Positions 55,118-64,000 of a DNA stretch of 64,000 nucleotides are shown piece after piece. Both the position numbers and the translations under genes were made by a program. Location of the stretch: positions 61,065,001-61,129,000 of the forward strand of contig CM075346.1 of assembly GCA_037693485.1 (NCBI GenBank), read 5' to 3'. The stretch is from Kitagawia praeruptora (Eukaryota; Streptophyta; Magnoliopsida; Apiales; Apiaceae). Within the stretch, counting starts at the first letter, position 1; every line of letters begins with the position of its first letter. The notes under the pieces were generated by a model, which saw only the letters and a list, made by a program, of their open reading frames with translations, did no database searches and was not told the DNA's origin.

Positions 55118-55844
55118 TGTTAACTCGAATAACTTGTAGAAGGGGGGTTGAATACAAGTTATATAATCGTGTCTGATTTTTGCTCGAATAAATAACACAA
55201 GAACAAACGAATAAAACCAAACTGTTTGTATTAATAAGATCAAATACAAACTCTACCAAAGGTGTACAAATACCTTTAGCAACTGCTGACAATACAAATC
55301 TCTCTCTGTTTGTTTCGAACTCTCGAATACAAACCTTATGCTCTCGACTCACAATCGCTCAACTCTTTTTACAATGATATAGAGAGAGTATTTATAATGC
55401 TCCCTACCAACTAATAACAAAAAGTTAATCTATACATGATAATGTTCTGCCGTCCAGTTGATAGTTTCCATCAATAGAAAATTCTTTCCTTCATGATATC
55501 TTCTTGCTTGTTCTTCAAACAACGATCCTGTTTTATAGCACTTGCCAGTTTCTGTAGCATCCATAATGACATCATCAGTAACACGACTGATATCAGGATT
55601 CTATCTTGCATCAGGATCTGACCATCCCATCAGTACTTGATCAGCATTTGACTCATCGTATCAGGATTCAATCTCAGTTCCTAACAAGTAGTCCCAGATG
55701 CACTGTTCCTGACTTAACTCTACAGATTACTGTCTAACACATATATCCTATACAAAGTGCTAAATCCTTTATAAGATCAGGATATACAAGAAGTATGAGT
55801 AAAATTCTATTCTTAACATCACAACTCATGAATTATTCCTAACA
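55118..55844 (-). repeat. D-family LTR, complete (727 bp)
   Basis: In plus sense TGTTAACTCG ... ATTATTCCTAACA, so minus sense starts TGTTAGGAAT and ends GTTAACA. It contains GTAGAAGGGGGG / TTGAATACAAG near the end, a purine/pyrimidine-rich block also present in the LTRs of A and at 32389. ATCAGGAT words occur at 55550-55790. Confidence 0.92.
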
Positions 55845-55906
55845 CAATCTAATTTAAGTTGAGTTGAGTCCTCGAACTACAAATAGGTTGAGTCATATGC
55901 CTTTCA
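55845..55906 (-). repeat. LTR start of element E
   Basis: In minus sense TGAAAGGCATATGACTC follows the purine tract, and 62 bp are left before D1. Too short to compare with other LTRs. Confidence 0.65.
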
Positions 55907-55920
55907 ATCTCCCCCTATTT
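55907..55920 (-). other. Polypurine tract of element E
   Basis: In minus sense AAATAGGGGGAGAT, the copia form, about 240 nt after the env-like ORF stop. Confidence 0.82.
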
Positions 55921-56162
55921 GTTTGTTTGAAAATAACAAGCAAATTCCTAGAGGATAACTCAACTAACACATCTTAAACAAGTAAAAGATAAAATTATAA
56001 GTGCTAAGTAAATAATGAAAGAGTTCTTGTATTTTATAAACAATTTCCAGATTCAAACATAAAGATAAATACAAGAAAGATGATCCTCTAGCCTGATCAT
56101 ATTTAACGTTATCCTATCTTGATCTATCTAAGCCCTAAGAATATAACATGTAGAGCTGTTCT

Positions 56163-59100
56163 TCACTTCGATGTACTTTGACCCCTTATCTCTCCTTCTT
56201 CAGGTTCTTCATTGAGGGGCTTCAGATTTGAAATCAACTTAGCATCAAAAATACGTTCATGTTCAGTTGCTATACCTTTAGGTCTGACTTGTTGATTTGG
56301 AAATCCCTTTTGTCTATTCACCTCCTGTTGATACCTTGGAATTTTTTTAACACGGTAAGCTCGAATGTAGTCAGCAACATCCTTCTTTTCTTTGGAATTG
56401 AAACCAGTCTTCCTCAGCATTTTATCAACCCACACCAAATGCTTAGCATCATAAAGAGGCATGTGCTCAGAATCATAGATGATGGTTTGAAATATGTCCT
56501 TCTTTAGAAATTTAACTTGATAAGGTAGACGAGTTTTTTCTGGACTGGCCTTTCTAGCAAACTCCTTGAGTTGTTCATACAACAACACATTTAGCTCAGA
56601 ACAATGTGGTACCTTTTGGGACATAATCCAAAGCTCTGACAAGGTCCTTATTTCTAGACAATTAAGAGTTACATGAAACGAACCTTCATTACGATAATTG
56701 ACAGCGATTACCAATTCCTTTTTGAAAGAGTTAAAACCAGCCATTATTCTAGTAATCTCATTCTTTAATGCATCAGTGTAAGCTTGATGTTCTGGATTGG
56801 CCGCTTTATACTTGTAAATGATTTGAAGAAATTGCTCATCATTATTTGTTGAAAGTTGTGAAAGACTCATTACCTTTTTGGCTTGATCCCATTTCTAACC
56901 ATCCTTGTATAGAATTTCAAGTTTCCTCTTTTCAACATTATAGTGATGTAGCCGTTGGCTTTCAGCTTTTTCCTTTTTAAGAAGCTCTTCCTTTTTGTTC
57001 AACATCTGAGTTGTCTTTGCTAGTTTTTCCTCCCTTATCTTCATATTGGCTTCATGCTCTAACAACTTGTTATCAAAGTCCGGGTCAGGTGCTTGCTCTG
57101 TCCATTCACTAAGATCAATTTCTAGTTCAAATTCCGGTTCTCAGCAAAAACATCAAAAGTATCAGCTTCTCCAATATAGTATTCAGTATTATCTCGTTCT
57201 GGTATGTTCTCAGTTTTAGCTACTCCTTTTCCCTTTATTGACTGTTGTTGCTGCTTCTCCCCTGATCCACTTGCTTGCTCCCCTGTTCCACTTGCTTTCT
57301 CCCCCTTAGTTGGGTTATCCTCTACAGATTGGTCTTTGACAACACCAGAATTTCCACCATCTCCACTACCTTCAAAGTACTCCCTCTGTTCAGATGTGAT
57401 GTTATGAGTGGGCTTGACAATGTTGTACAAGTGATCCAATCCGTCATACATGTAGTCATACTTCTCTTCAAGCTTGGTAAAAGTACGTTCATAAGACTCA
57501 GCATTTTCATACATTTCTTTGTGAAGTTCCTCCACCCTGGTAGAGAGATTATCAATGGCAAGTAAGATATCTGATCTTTCTAAGGATGCTTGGGTGTTGG
57601 ATTGGAGCATAGTGTTTATGGTTGGAGTGAGTGTAGTCTTTATATTCAGAATGTCGTCTTTGATCATAATTAGCTGATTATTGACAGAGGTGGAAGAAGA
57701 AGACCGTTCATCCACTTGTGTTTTGAGTATTTGTTTCTCAGCTTGACTTTCAGCAAGTTGTTTCTGCAGTTGTTCAATTTGAGCCATCAATGAAATAGTG
57801 TTTGTGTCAATGTGTGCTCTCACCTGAATTTCACTTAAGGATGTTTCACTCTCCTTTCGTGCATGTATTTCACTCAAATTTATGGTGGTCCTTAAATCAC
57901 TCAACACAAGCTCATTTCCTTTAGATATACCTGCAATAGAAATCACCCTAGCCTCCTCTGGGAAGGTCAGTGGTGGTGCAATGGGAGTTCGCAAATCCCG
58001 ATCCTTAATCAAATCTACTTGTTCATTTGGAATTGAAATCTGAATTGTTGCAGTGGTAGATTGATCAAGTTGCCTTCCACTTTCTCCAATCGAAACTGTG
58101 AGTGGAAAATCCCTTAAGGGAGCCAGGAATGTTCTTCCTGGGAGGGAAGATGATGACTCTATTATTGGTGGCAAAGAGTCAAGATTTCCATCTGAAGCCT
58201 GTGAAGGCTCTTCTACCGTGATAATGGTAGGCACTGTTTCAATAGCAATCCTATTGTGCACTCCTTGCTCAGTGTCCCTAGCAACATCAGATTCTAAAGT
58301 AATGTTTCCCCCCATTGTGAGTAACAGGGGTGTGCTTGACTCTGTACAAGGTGCCATGGCTGACTGGCCAAGTTCAATGGACTCATCCTATTGAGAGAAT
58401 GGTTCTAGTAACTGTTCATGTGCCATTTCAAAGTCCATATCCTTTGGGATGATATGGATGGGCTTATAGTTGCCTCAAGCAGTAAATTTCTTCTCTTCTT
58501 TAGTGGCGGCAGAGCTGTGGGATCACTCGTATCATCACTACTTCTATCAACTCTTTTCACTTGCAATTTACTTCTGGATTTAGGTTTTGAGATTTGAGTA
58601 GACATTGTGTTTGGATCTAAGACTTGGGTTGGAGATTGTGGTTCAACAACCTCTTGGTCTAACCTATCAACCACTTGGGTTCCAGAAACAGTTTGTGTCA
58701 TAGAAGTAGTTACAGGGATAGAAGGTAATACTTGTTCAGAAGATGTAGTAGATGTCCCAGCAGGAGTGGATTGATCCACTGGAGGTTGAGGCTCAGGGAC
58801 AGGTGCATGTGCAGGTTGAGCAAAAACAGGCAAATTTATGAAGGTAGACAAGTATGGTGTTACAAGCACTGGAACAATTGGGAACTTTCTATGTGTGTCT
58901 AGGTTAATGAATATTTTCTTGGTTTGCTTACCAGACACAACAGGATTATCATTCTGAAAATTGCTTGTTGCCCAACAGGAATAAGATGATTAAATATCAA
59001 CATTAAAAATCTAGGGTAATAACAAAAGACTTTGTTACCCGCATCAAAATCCCTTCTTCTCTTAACAATTCGACTAATGATAGTATTCCAAAGTAGTTTT

Positions 59101-59623
59101 CCAATATTGGTTCTACGGTTGTTAGCAACTGCATAACCAATGTTCTGCAACATAGAAGTGAGTAAATGAAAATTACTTCTAGCTGAGTTAGCAAAGACCA
59201 TGGAAATAGTGTCAAGAAAGCATCCCATTGTTGAACGAGATTCCTTTTGCTCAAATTGTTAAGATCAATCACACCATGATAACGAATACTAGTGAAAAAT
59301 TGAGTCAGCTCAGCATTGGTTGGAAGTGGATCAAAATTCTCCATTGGAAGATTTAAGACCGTACTAAGAGTCGATTCAGTCACAATATGTTATGTGACAT
59401 TAAAATTAAAAGAAAATGAGGTTAAATTATCAGACACCACAGTTGTTGTGCATATCAATCTTAGAGGTCCTAATTTTAATGGAGTATCCAAAGAGATAGC
59501 CGTACGAATAAGCGAATGCTCGTTCAGAAATCGAATCCAAGGCTTAAATCGATCATACGGACAATCATTTGGATTAAAATATCCAACCAAATTATGCTTC
59601 ATTATCTCGAAATTGTCAGCCAT
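56163..59623 (-). pseudogene. Env-like ORF of element E, decayed but with long open pieces
   Basis: From ATG 59623 (MADNFEIMKHNLVGYF) to TAA 56163, about 1150 codons in all. Open pieces are 59623-59393, 59383-58945 (two frames), 58938-58405, 58357-57122 (411 codons) and 57121-56163 with one TAG near 56897. N-terminal part: VTESTLSTVLNLPMENFDP and IRYHGVIDLNN, homologous by eye to D2 and A. A Pro/Ser/Thr-rich linker (PVPEPQPPVDQSTPAG) and basic LPPLKKRRN follow. The middle has predicted heptads (MAQIEQLQKQLAESQAEKQ) and FTKLEEKYDYMYDGLDHLYN. There is a second coil at 56900-57060, then a C-terminal domain with LWIMSQKVPHCSELNVLL. No membrane segment is seen, so env is a positional label only. 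Function unknown. Confidence 0.75.
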
Positions 59624-60125
59624 TTTTACTAAATACACACAACTTTATTTCACACAGAGAATTCAGAGAGCTAAAGTTTTTTTTTAATTTTTCAAAAACT
59701 AGGATTAATTAAAATTAATTCAAAACTCGACTAAATTCAAACTTCACAGAAAAATCTCAAATTAAAGTATATTGTCCTTTGAATCACTACGAATCCACTG
59801 GTATTTTCAGATTTTAAAGATCAAATTTTAAAGCCCAAGAACTGTCAGAAATTCGATTGGTTTTTTCAAGAAATCAATTTTTCAAAAACTACACCAAGTA
59901 CAGGGATTTGGGGATCAAATTAACGGGCTTAACGGATCTGTTCAGAACTGGCGTTGGTTTTCAAGAATCGTGAAGAAATTTTAGCAGAGTTTTGACTGAG
60001 TGATGTGTGTATCGTATGTATATATAAAGTGCTCGGTGTAAAGATACGCGAGAGAGAGAGACTGATGTGAGAGTAACAAGACAATACACTGTTTTTTTAA
60101 GTACAACATTGACATAGCAAGACAA

Positions 60126-60172
<47 letters not shown>

Positions 60173-60805
60173 GATAAATGTTAGTTAATAAAAATAGAAA
60201 ATTAGGCTACCAAGACAATCAAATGATTGTCTTGGCTGTTGTCTTGACAGAAGACTACTACCAAGATTATATATTTATGTGCAACAATAATAATCTAATT
60301 CTCATTAATACACAACCTTATATATTACTTAATTATATATATATATATAGCAAAACATAGGTTGCCATTTTTACGGAATTAAAACATTAATAACAAAAGG
60401 ACAAACACTACAAACTATTAAAATATAATATTAACTATTTACTTACATAGTAAATTAATAAATCTATATATTTTCTAATAAAATAACTTTCTAATAGAAA
60501 ATTATTTAGAGAGAAATATGACTTATTAAAATTTTACAAATATTCACAAATAACTTTAAAATGATTAAATTTTCAATAAAAATAGATTTCTCACAAATTT
60601 GAACTTGTAAAATTTGAGAAAAATATTTTAGAGAAAATAAAATCATTCTAAAATAAAAGAAGTAAGTAGAGATATATTAAGAAGATTATAGCAATGGTTA
60701 GAGAATAAACAAGCAAGAAGGTAAGTTGATAAAATAATTATACAAGTGATTTTAATCAACAAATATTAACAAGATAATCACTTGTAAATTATTAAAGAGC
60801 AAATC
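59624..60805 (-). promoter_or_regulatory. Pol-env gap of element E: CAAGACAATC motif, TATA-like run, CT-rich leader
   Basis: AT-rich, 1.2 kb. CAAGACAATC or its complement occurs about six times at 60078-60262. A microsatellite (CT then TA repeats) lies at 60126-60168 and a TA repeat at 60333-60350. In minus sense TATATATA at about 60018-60028 lies 400 nt before ATG 59623, next to CTCTCTCTCTCGCG. This would suit a promoter for the env-like ORF. The rest (60360-60800) is plain AT-rich DNA. Confidence 0.45.
60126..60168. repeat. CT/TA microsatellite
   Basis: (CT) repeats followed by a long (TA) run. Polymorphism and length error are likely. Confidence 0.9.
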
Positions 60806-61355
60806 TCAGATATTAACCAGTTTAATTATACTAGGACTGTTTAACATACCCAATTCACCAACAATTCTGGTGAATGTGGATTCGTCAAGAGACTTAGTAA
60901 AATTATCTACTGTTTGTTCCTCTGTGGAAACAAAATACAATTCCACAGTACCATTCGTGACATGCTCTCTAATAAAATGATACCTGATGTCTATGTGCTT
61001 GGTTCTCGTGTGCTGCACAGGGTTGTTGGAGATTGCTATGGCACTTGTATTGTCACACAAGATAGGAATTTTGTCAAGTACAAAGCCATAGTCCCATAGT
61101 TGATTCTTGATCCACAAGATCTGAGCGCAACAGCTTCCAGCAGCGATGTATTCAGCTTCGGCTGTTGAGTTGGAAACTGTTTGCTGTTTCTTACTATACC
61201 AGAAAACCAGTCTACCACCTAGGAATTGACAACTCCCAAAGGTACTTTTTCTATCTACAACACTTCATGCATAATCTGAATCTGTATATCCAACAAGGTT
61301 AAAACTAGATTCTTTAGGGTACCAAATGCCTAAGTTAGGCGTACCCTTAAGATTC
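60806..61355 (-). pseudogene. RNase H of element E
   Basis: Minus frame begins NLKGTPNLGIWYPKESSF, has TGA after SDYA, then DRKSTFGSCQFLGG, EYIAAGSCCAQI, CDNTSAIAIS, HIDIRYHFIREHV and ends with the KSLDESTFTRIVGELGML-like tail at TAA 60806. Catalytic acidic residues (GYTDSD, AEAEY, CDNTS) are present. It is the C-terminal end of a copia pol of SIRE type, severed from RT by the foreign piece at 61356. Confidence 0.85.
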
Positions 61356-62030
61356 GTGTAACGACCGGGAAAATTGCGTGTAATTTATTATATTAAAATA
61401 TATTTTTAGTTCATTTTATTGTATTTTAGTTAATTTTTAATGCATTTAAACGCGTTATGATTTTTATAAAATAGGAAAATTATCCCATACATGTTATGTG
61501 ACTTCTGTGTATCATAGAATATTTTATTCTATTTTTTTATAATTTTTATATTTTTAGAATACAGTTATTTCACATTTTAATTTCCGGACCCAGCCCCTGT
61601 ATTGAATTCGAGGCCCTGTTTTTCATAAAATTATTTTCATATAATAATGGGATGTTCAAAAATGTATTATTTTGTAATTTTTGTAATATTCACAATTTTT
61701 GGGAAATTTGGATATTTATATTACATTTGTTTAAAAATAAAAATTTTACATTTTTATCCCATAAAAAAATTATTTTTAAGGCTTAATGATTTTAATTAGG
61801 GGCTAAAAATATTTTTGGGGTATTAATTTTCGATTAATATAAATAGGAATCAGAATTTTTTTTATTTATTAAAAATTCATATAAATCAGATTTTATATAA
61901 ATAAATAAATATAAGAATATATTTTCTCTCTCTCCTGTTCTTGAGGATCAAATCCAAATTTGAAGGTGTTATTGATATCCGATTTTGGTGTTCTTATACT
62001 CAAATCGAAGCTCTCAATACCCTATTTCAT
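61356..62030 (+). mobile_element. Foreign LTR-like piece (TGTAACGACC...), probably from a gypsy chromovirus
   Basis: Starts TGTAACGACCGGGAAAATT at a sharp break in E's RNase H. TGTAACGACCC-type starts are common in chromovirus (Tekay/Del-like) LTRs. Inside are very AT-rich DNA, TAATATAAATAGGAATC (TATA-like) near 61835 and a CTCTCTCTCC leader-like run at 61925. The right border lies near 62030, in E's protease/GAG-pre-integrase region, and is not a clean TG...CA end. The flanking E sequences are not contiguous (integrase and RT absent), so this is an insertion plus deletion. Confidence 0.5.
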
Positions 62031-62385
62031 AATCCTTTTCTAACTCCCAGAAGAGATGGTTGTTCATATCTCTTGTGTGTGATCAAACAATTCTTCTTGT
62101 TAAAGTAGACCTCAAATCCCTTGTCACAGAATTGACTAATACTTAGCAAATTATGCTCAAGTCCTTTTACAAAGGACACTTCTTCAATGATAACATTTCC
62201 AGCTTCCAATCTACCATATCCATCAATTTTACCTTTGCTGTTATCTCCAAAGGTAACCACTAGGCCGGCTTTCTCAACCACATTTGTCAACAGGGTTCTA
62301 TCTCCAGTCATATGCCTTGAACATCCACAGTCCAAGATCTAGGTCACTCGATCAATCTGTTTCACACCCTGCAATGACAAATAGG
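62031..62385 (-). pseudogene. Protease start of element E
   Basis: LDCGCSRHMTGDRTLL (the catalytic Asp is kept; Cys replaces Ser/Thr in the D-S-G triplet), VTFGDNSKGKIDGYG, VSFVKGLEHNLLSISQFCDKG, then breaks off in the GAG-pre-integrase region at GVRKGL. A TAG sits just before LDCG (about 62339), and the linker to gag is short. Confidence 0.82.
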
Positions 62386-64000
62386 TTAAACTTTCTTCAG
62401 AACCCAAATCTGATTGGGTCCAGAATACTTAAAGAATTGGCCTTTGTCAGGCAAACCAACATTCTTAATCTTCATAACAACATTTTTCAAGGGGACTGGG
62501 TACTTAACCCTATAAACAGATTTAACAATCATTTGTTTCTTCTTGGGTATCCATGTCTCTTTAGTAGCAATAACGTATTTTTCATTGACTGGACATTTGA
62601 CCTTGTAAACAGCCTTAGTAAAACTTTGTTTAGGCTTAGATACAAATGTTTCTCTTCTAGCTTGAGAAGGACTACCAGTCTTTGATCTAACACATTTGTT
62701 TCTATTCATATGTTGTCGAGGAGCAATCTTATTAGCACATGCATAATTACCATTAAAGTAAGTAGACATAACATTAAAAACACAAGACATACAATTGACA
62801 ACACCACATGCTTTATGAAAAGAATCAATAATAGGCATGGTATGCATGTTAGATATGTTATTGTTCTTTTTCAACTTAATATCACCTAACCCAGTTTTAG
62901 AAGAACTGGTTGACTCAACAACCTTAACTGGTTCCTTAGAAACAATAGATTTAACATTTTTGGTTGTAGGTACCTTAACAGATTTATCAATATCAAGGAC
63001 TATGCCATTTGCAATGTCCTCATTTCGCAACTCTTCCTGGATAATCATAGAAAGCATATTAGGTGGTTCAACAATAGACTTTCTAAAGAGAGGATCTTTA
63101 ACATTCTTGAGCACATGTGGTATACCCCTTTCTTTAGCACTAACAAGGTTAGGGGTATTTATGCCTAATAATCCAACAACCTCGTTGTAGCCAAACCCTA
63201 TTCCTACGGTTTGGTCTGCAACTTGTTTATTGAAAAACTCTTTAGATACTTTACAAGAATTAAAGCAAGCTCTAACCTTGGTTTCAAGTTCTGCAATTTT
63301 GGCAATTTGTTTAGACACAACTTCCACTAAAGACTTATCCCTTTTATTAAGTTGTTCTATTTTCTCTTTTTGTTGATCTTGATTAACATGCACCTTTTTA
63401 GTTCTAACACTTCATTTTCAAGATCAGTGTTTAATAAAACAAGTCTAGCAATTTCTTTCTGTGCATTAACCATGGAACCACCTAACTGACGAACCAACTC
63501 AGAGTCAGTAAGTTTTACCTGAGATTTAGAATCAATGGTTATGTCAGTATTTGCCATCAGCGCAAGATTACCAAATTCTTCATCTTCGCTATCTATGTCA
63601 TCCCAGCTCTTACCAGCAGCTACATAGGCTTTTCCAGCCTTCTTCTTTTCAAGAGCATAATATCTCATCTGAGCTTGTTTAGGTTTCTGACACTCAGTGG
63701 CAAAGTGTCCAAGTTCATTACAATTATAACAACGAATTTTGCTTCTATCAACAACCCCAGTTTTGTAGCCACCCCTGCTACTGGAGGATGAAGAATCGCA
63801 TCTCTGGAATCTGTTGTTAGATTTGTATTTGAACTTTGGATTCATCCTAAATCTAAAGTTTCCAAACTGTCTCACCATGAATGCCATAGATTCATCCTCC
63901 AATTGATCTAGCTCTTCTAATGAGTAAAACTCTCCACCATCCTAAATAGCTGGTGTCTGACCATGTTCCACTTCAACCTGTTCTTTGTCAGAAACGTAAG
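62386..64000 (-). pseudogene. Gag of element E, partial at window edge
   Basis: Frame pieces 64000-63357 (with TAG near 63942) and 63393-62386. CCHC knuckle CYNCNELGHFATEC lies at residues 58-71 of the piece starting MEDESMAFMV. FGNLALMANTD, like the DNIALMAN of D gag, then heptads (ARLVLLNTDLENEVLELKRC). A 1 nt shift near 63390 moves to a frame with EKIEQLNKRDKSLVEVVSK and a Cys-rich patch (CGVVNCMSCVFN), ending NQIWVLKKV before the protease. The capsid N-terminus lies beyond the window. Confidence 0.83.

Larger units (their letters stand above)
52218..55844 (-). mobile_element. Element D1: SIRE-like copia retrotransposon, deleted after protease
   Basis: LTR (55844-55118), primer site, gag, protease start, then a direct fusion to the shared LTR at 52217. 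Integrase, RT, RNase H and env-like ORF are absent. It sits inside the LTR start of element E; the right flank is caatc. Confidence 0.87.
55845..64000 (-). mobile_element. Element E: SIRE-like copia retrotransposon, partial and rearranged
   Basis: Minus strand order from the window edge: gag, protease start, a foreign LTR-like piece, RNase H, gap, env-like ORF, purine tract, LTR start. Integrase and most of RT are missing. The LTR is interrupted at 55844/55845 by D1. Its remaining part may be 32389-33101. It is a different family from A and D, judged by LTR, motif and gag sequence. Confidence 0.83.

Noticed and set aside
55845..55906. Element E LTR start as a sure partner of 32389-33101
   Set aside because: The 62 bp do not overlap the other fragment and the ends (TGAAAGG and CCTAACA) are not mirror images. 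The link rests on the shared CAAGACAATC word only.
1..64000. Endogenous pararetrovirus or other true virus insertion
   Set aside because: All RT domains are copia or gypsy with LTRs, primer sites and integrases. No movement protein or coat protein of caulimovirids is seen.

Overview
The window is nuclear DNA of a flowering plant, very probably a eudicot. The evidence is nested Ty1/copia and Ty3/gypsy LTR retrotransposons with plant-type primer sites (TGGTATCAGAGC, TGGCGCCG), two foldback/MITE-like elements, AT-rich spacer, and no operons or bacterial signals. I found no convincing host gene. I cannot name the species.

Layout, left to right. (1) 1-15030: the 3' two thirds of a SIRE-like copia element (element A, + strand), with the end of pol, a small ORF, a very long decayed env-like ORF and a 1053 bp 3' LTR. 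A 6.2 kb non-autonomous LTR element (2189-8350, - strand, TSD aaaag) sits in the gap between its pol and env-like ORF. (2) 15031-18892: AT-rich intergenic DNA with a 360 bp foldback element, a retroelement-tail-like scrap, a GC-richer island and a three-copy AT-rich repeat. (3) 18893-31797: a structurally complete Athila-like gypsy element (- strand) with 1508 bp LTRs, TSD cccac, gag-pol, and an env-like ORF beyond pol. It is crippled by in-frame stops and a 572 bp tandem duplication in gag. (4) 31803-32329: a foldback/MITE-like element packed with ACGT palindromes. (5) 32389-33101: an LTR fragment of a SIRE-type element, ending in a deletion-like junction. (6) 33102-43544: a tandem arrangement (internal part, LTR, internal, LTR) of a defective copia element (element B, + strand) lacking most of gag and the RT core. 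(7) 43545-55844: two SIRE-like elements of one family (D2 and D1, - strand) in an LTR-sharing dimer. D1 carries an uninterrupted 647-codon gag ORF. (8) 55845-64000: a third SIRE-like family (element E, - strand) with an LTR stub, env-like ORF, RNase H, protease and gag. A piece resembling a chromovirus LTR replaces its integrase and RT.

The elements form a nest: LARD-like in A, Athila next to a MITE, B in D, and D in the LTR of E. The most interesting recurring signal is that every element with an env-like ORF has its own short iterated motif in the stretch between pol and that ORF. In the three SIRE-like families the motif also appears in an LTR (for E, in an LTR fragment whose assignment is inferred). 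These stretches also carry promoter-like sites (G-box, TATA-like run, TGACGTCA palindrome, CT-rich leaders). This suggests that the env-like ORFs may be separate transcription units sharing cis elements with the LTR.
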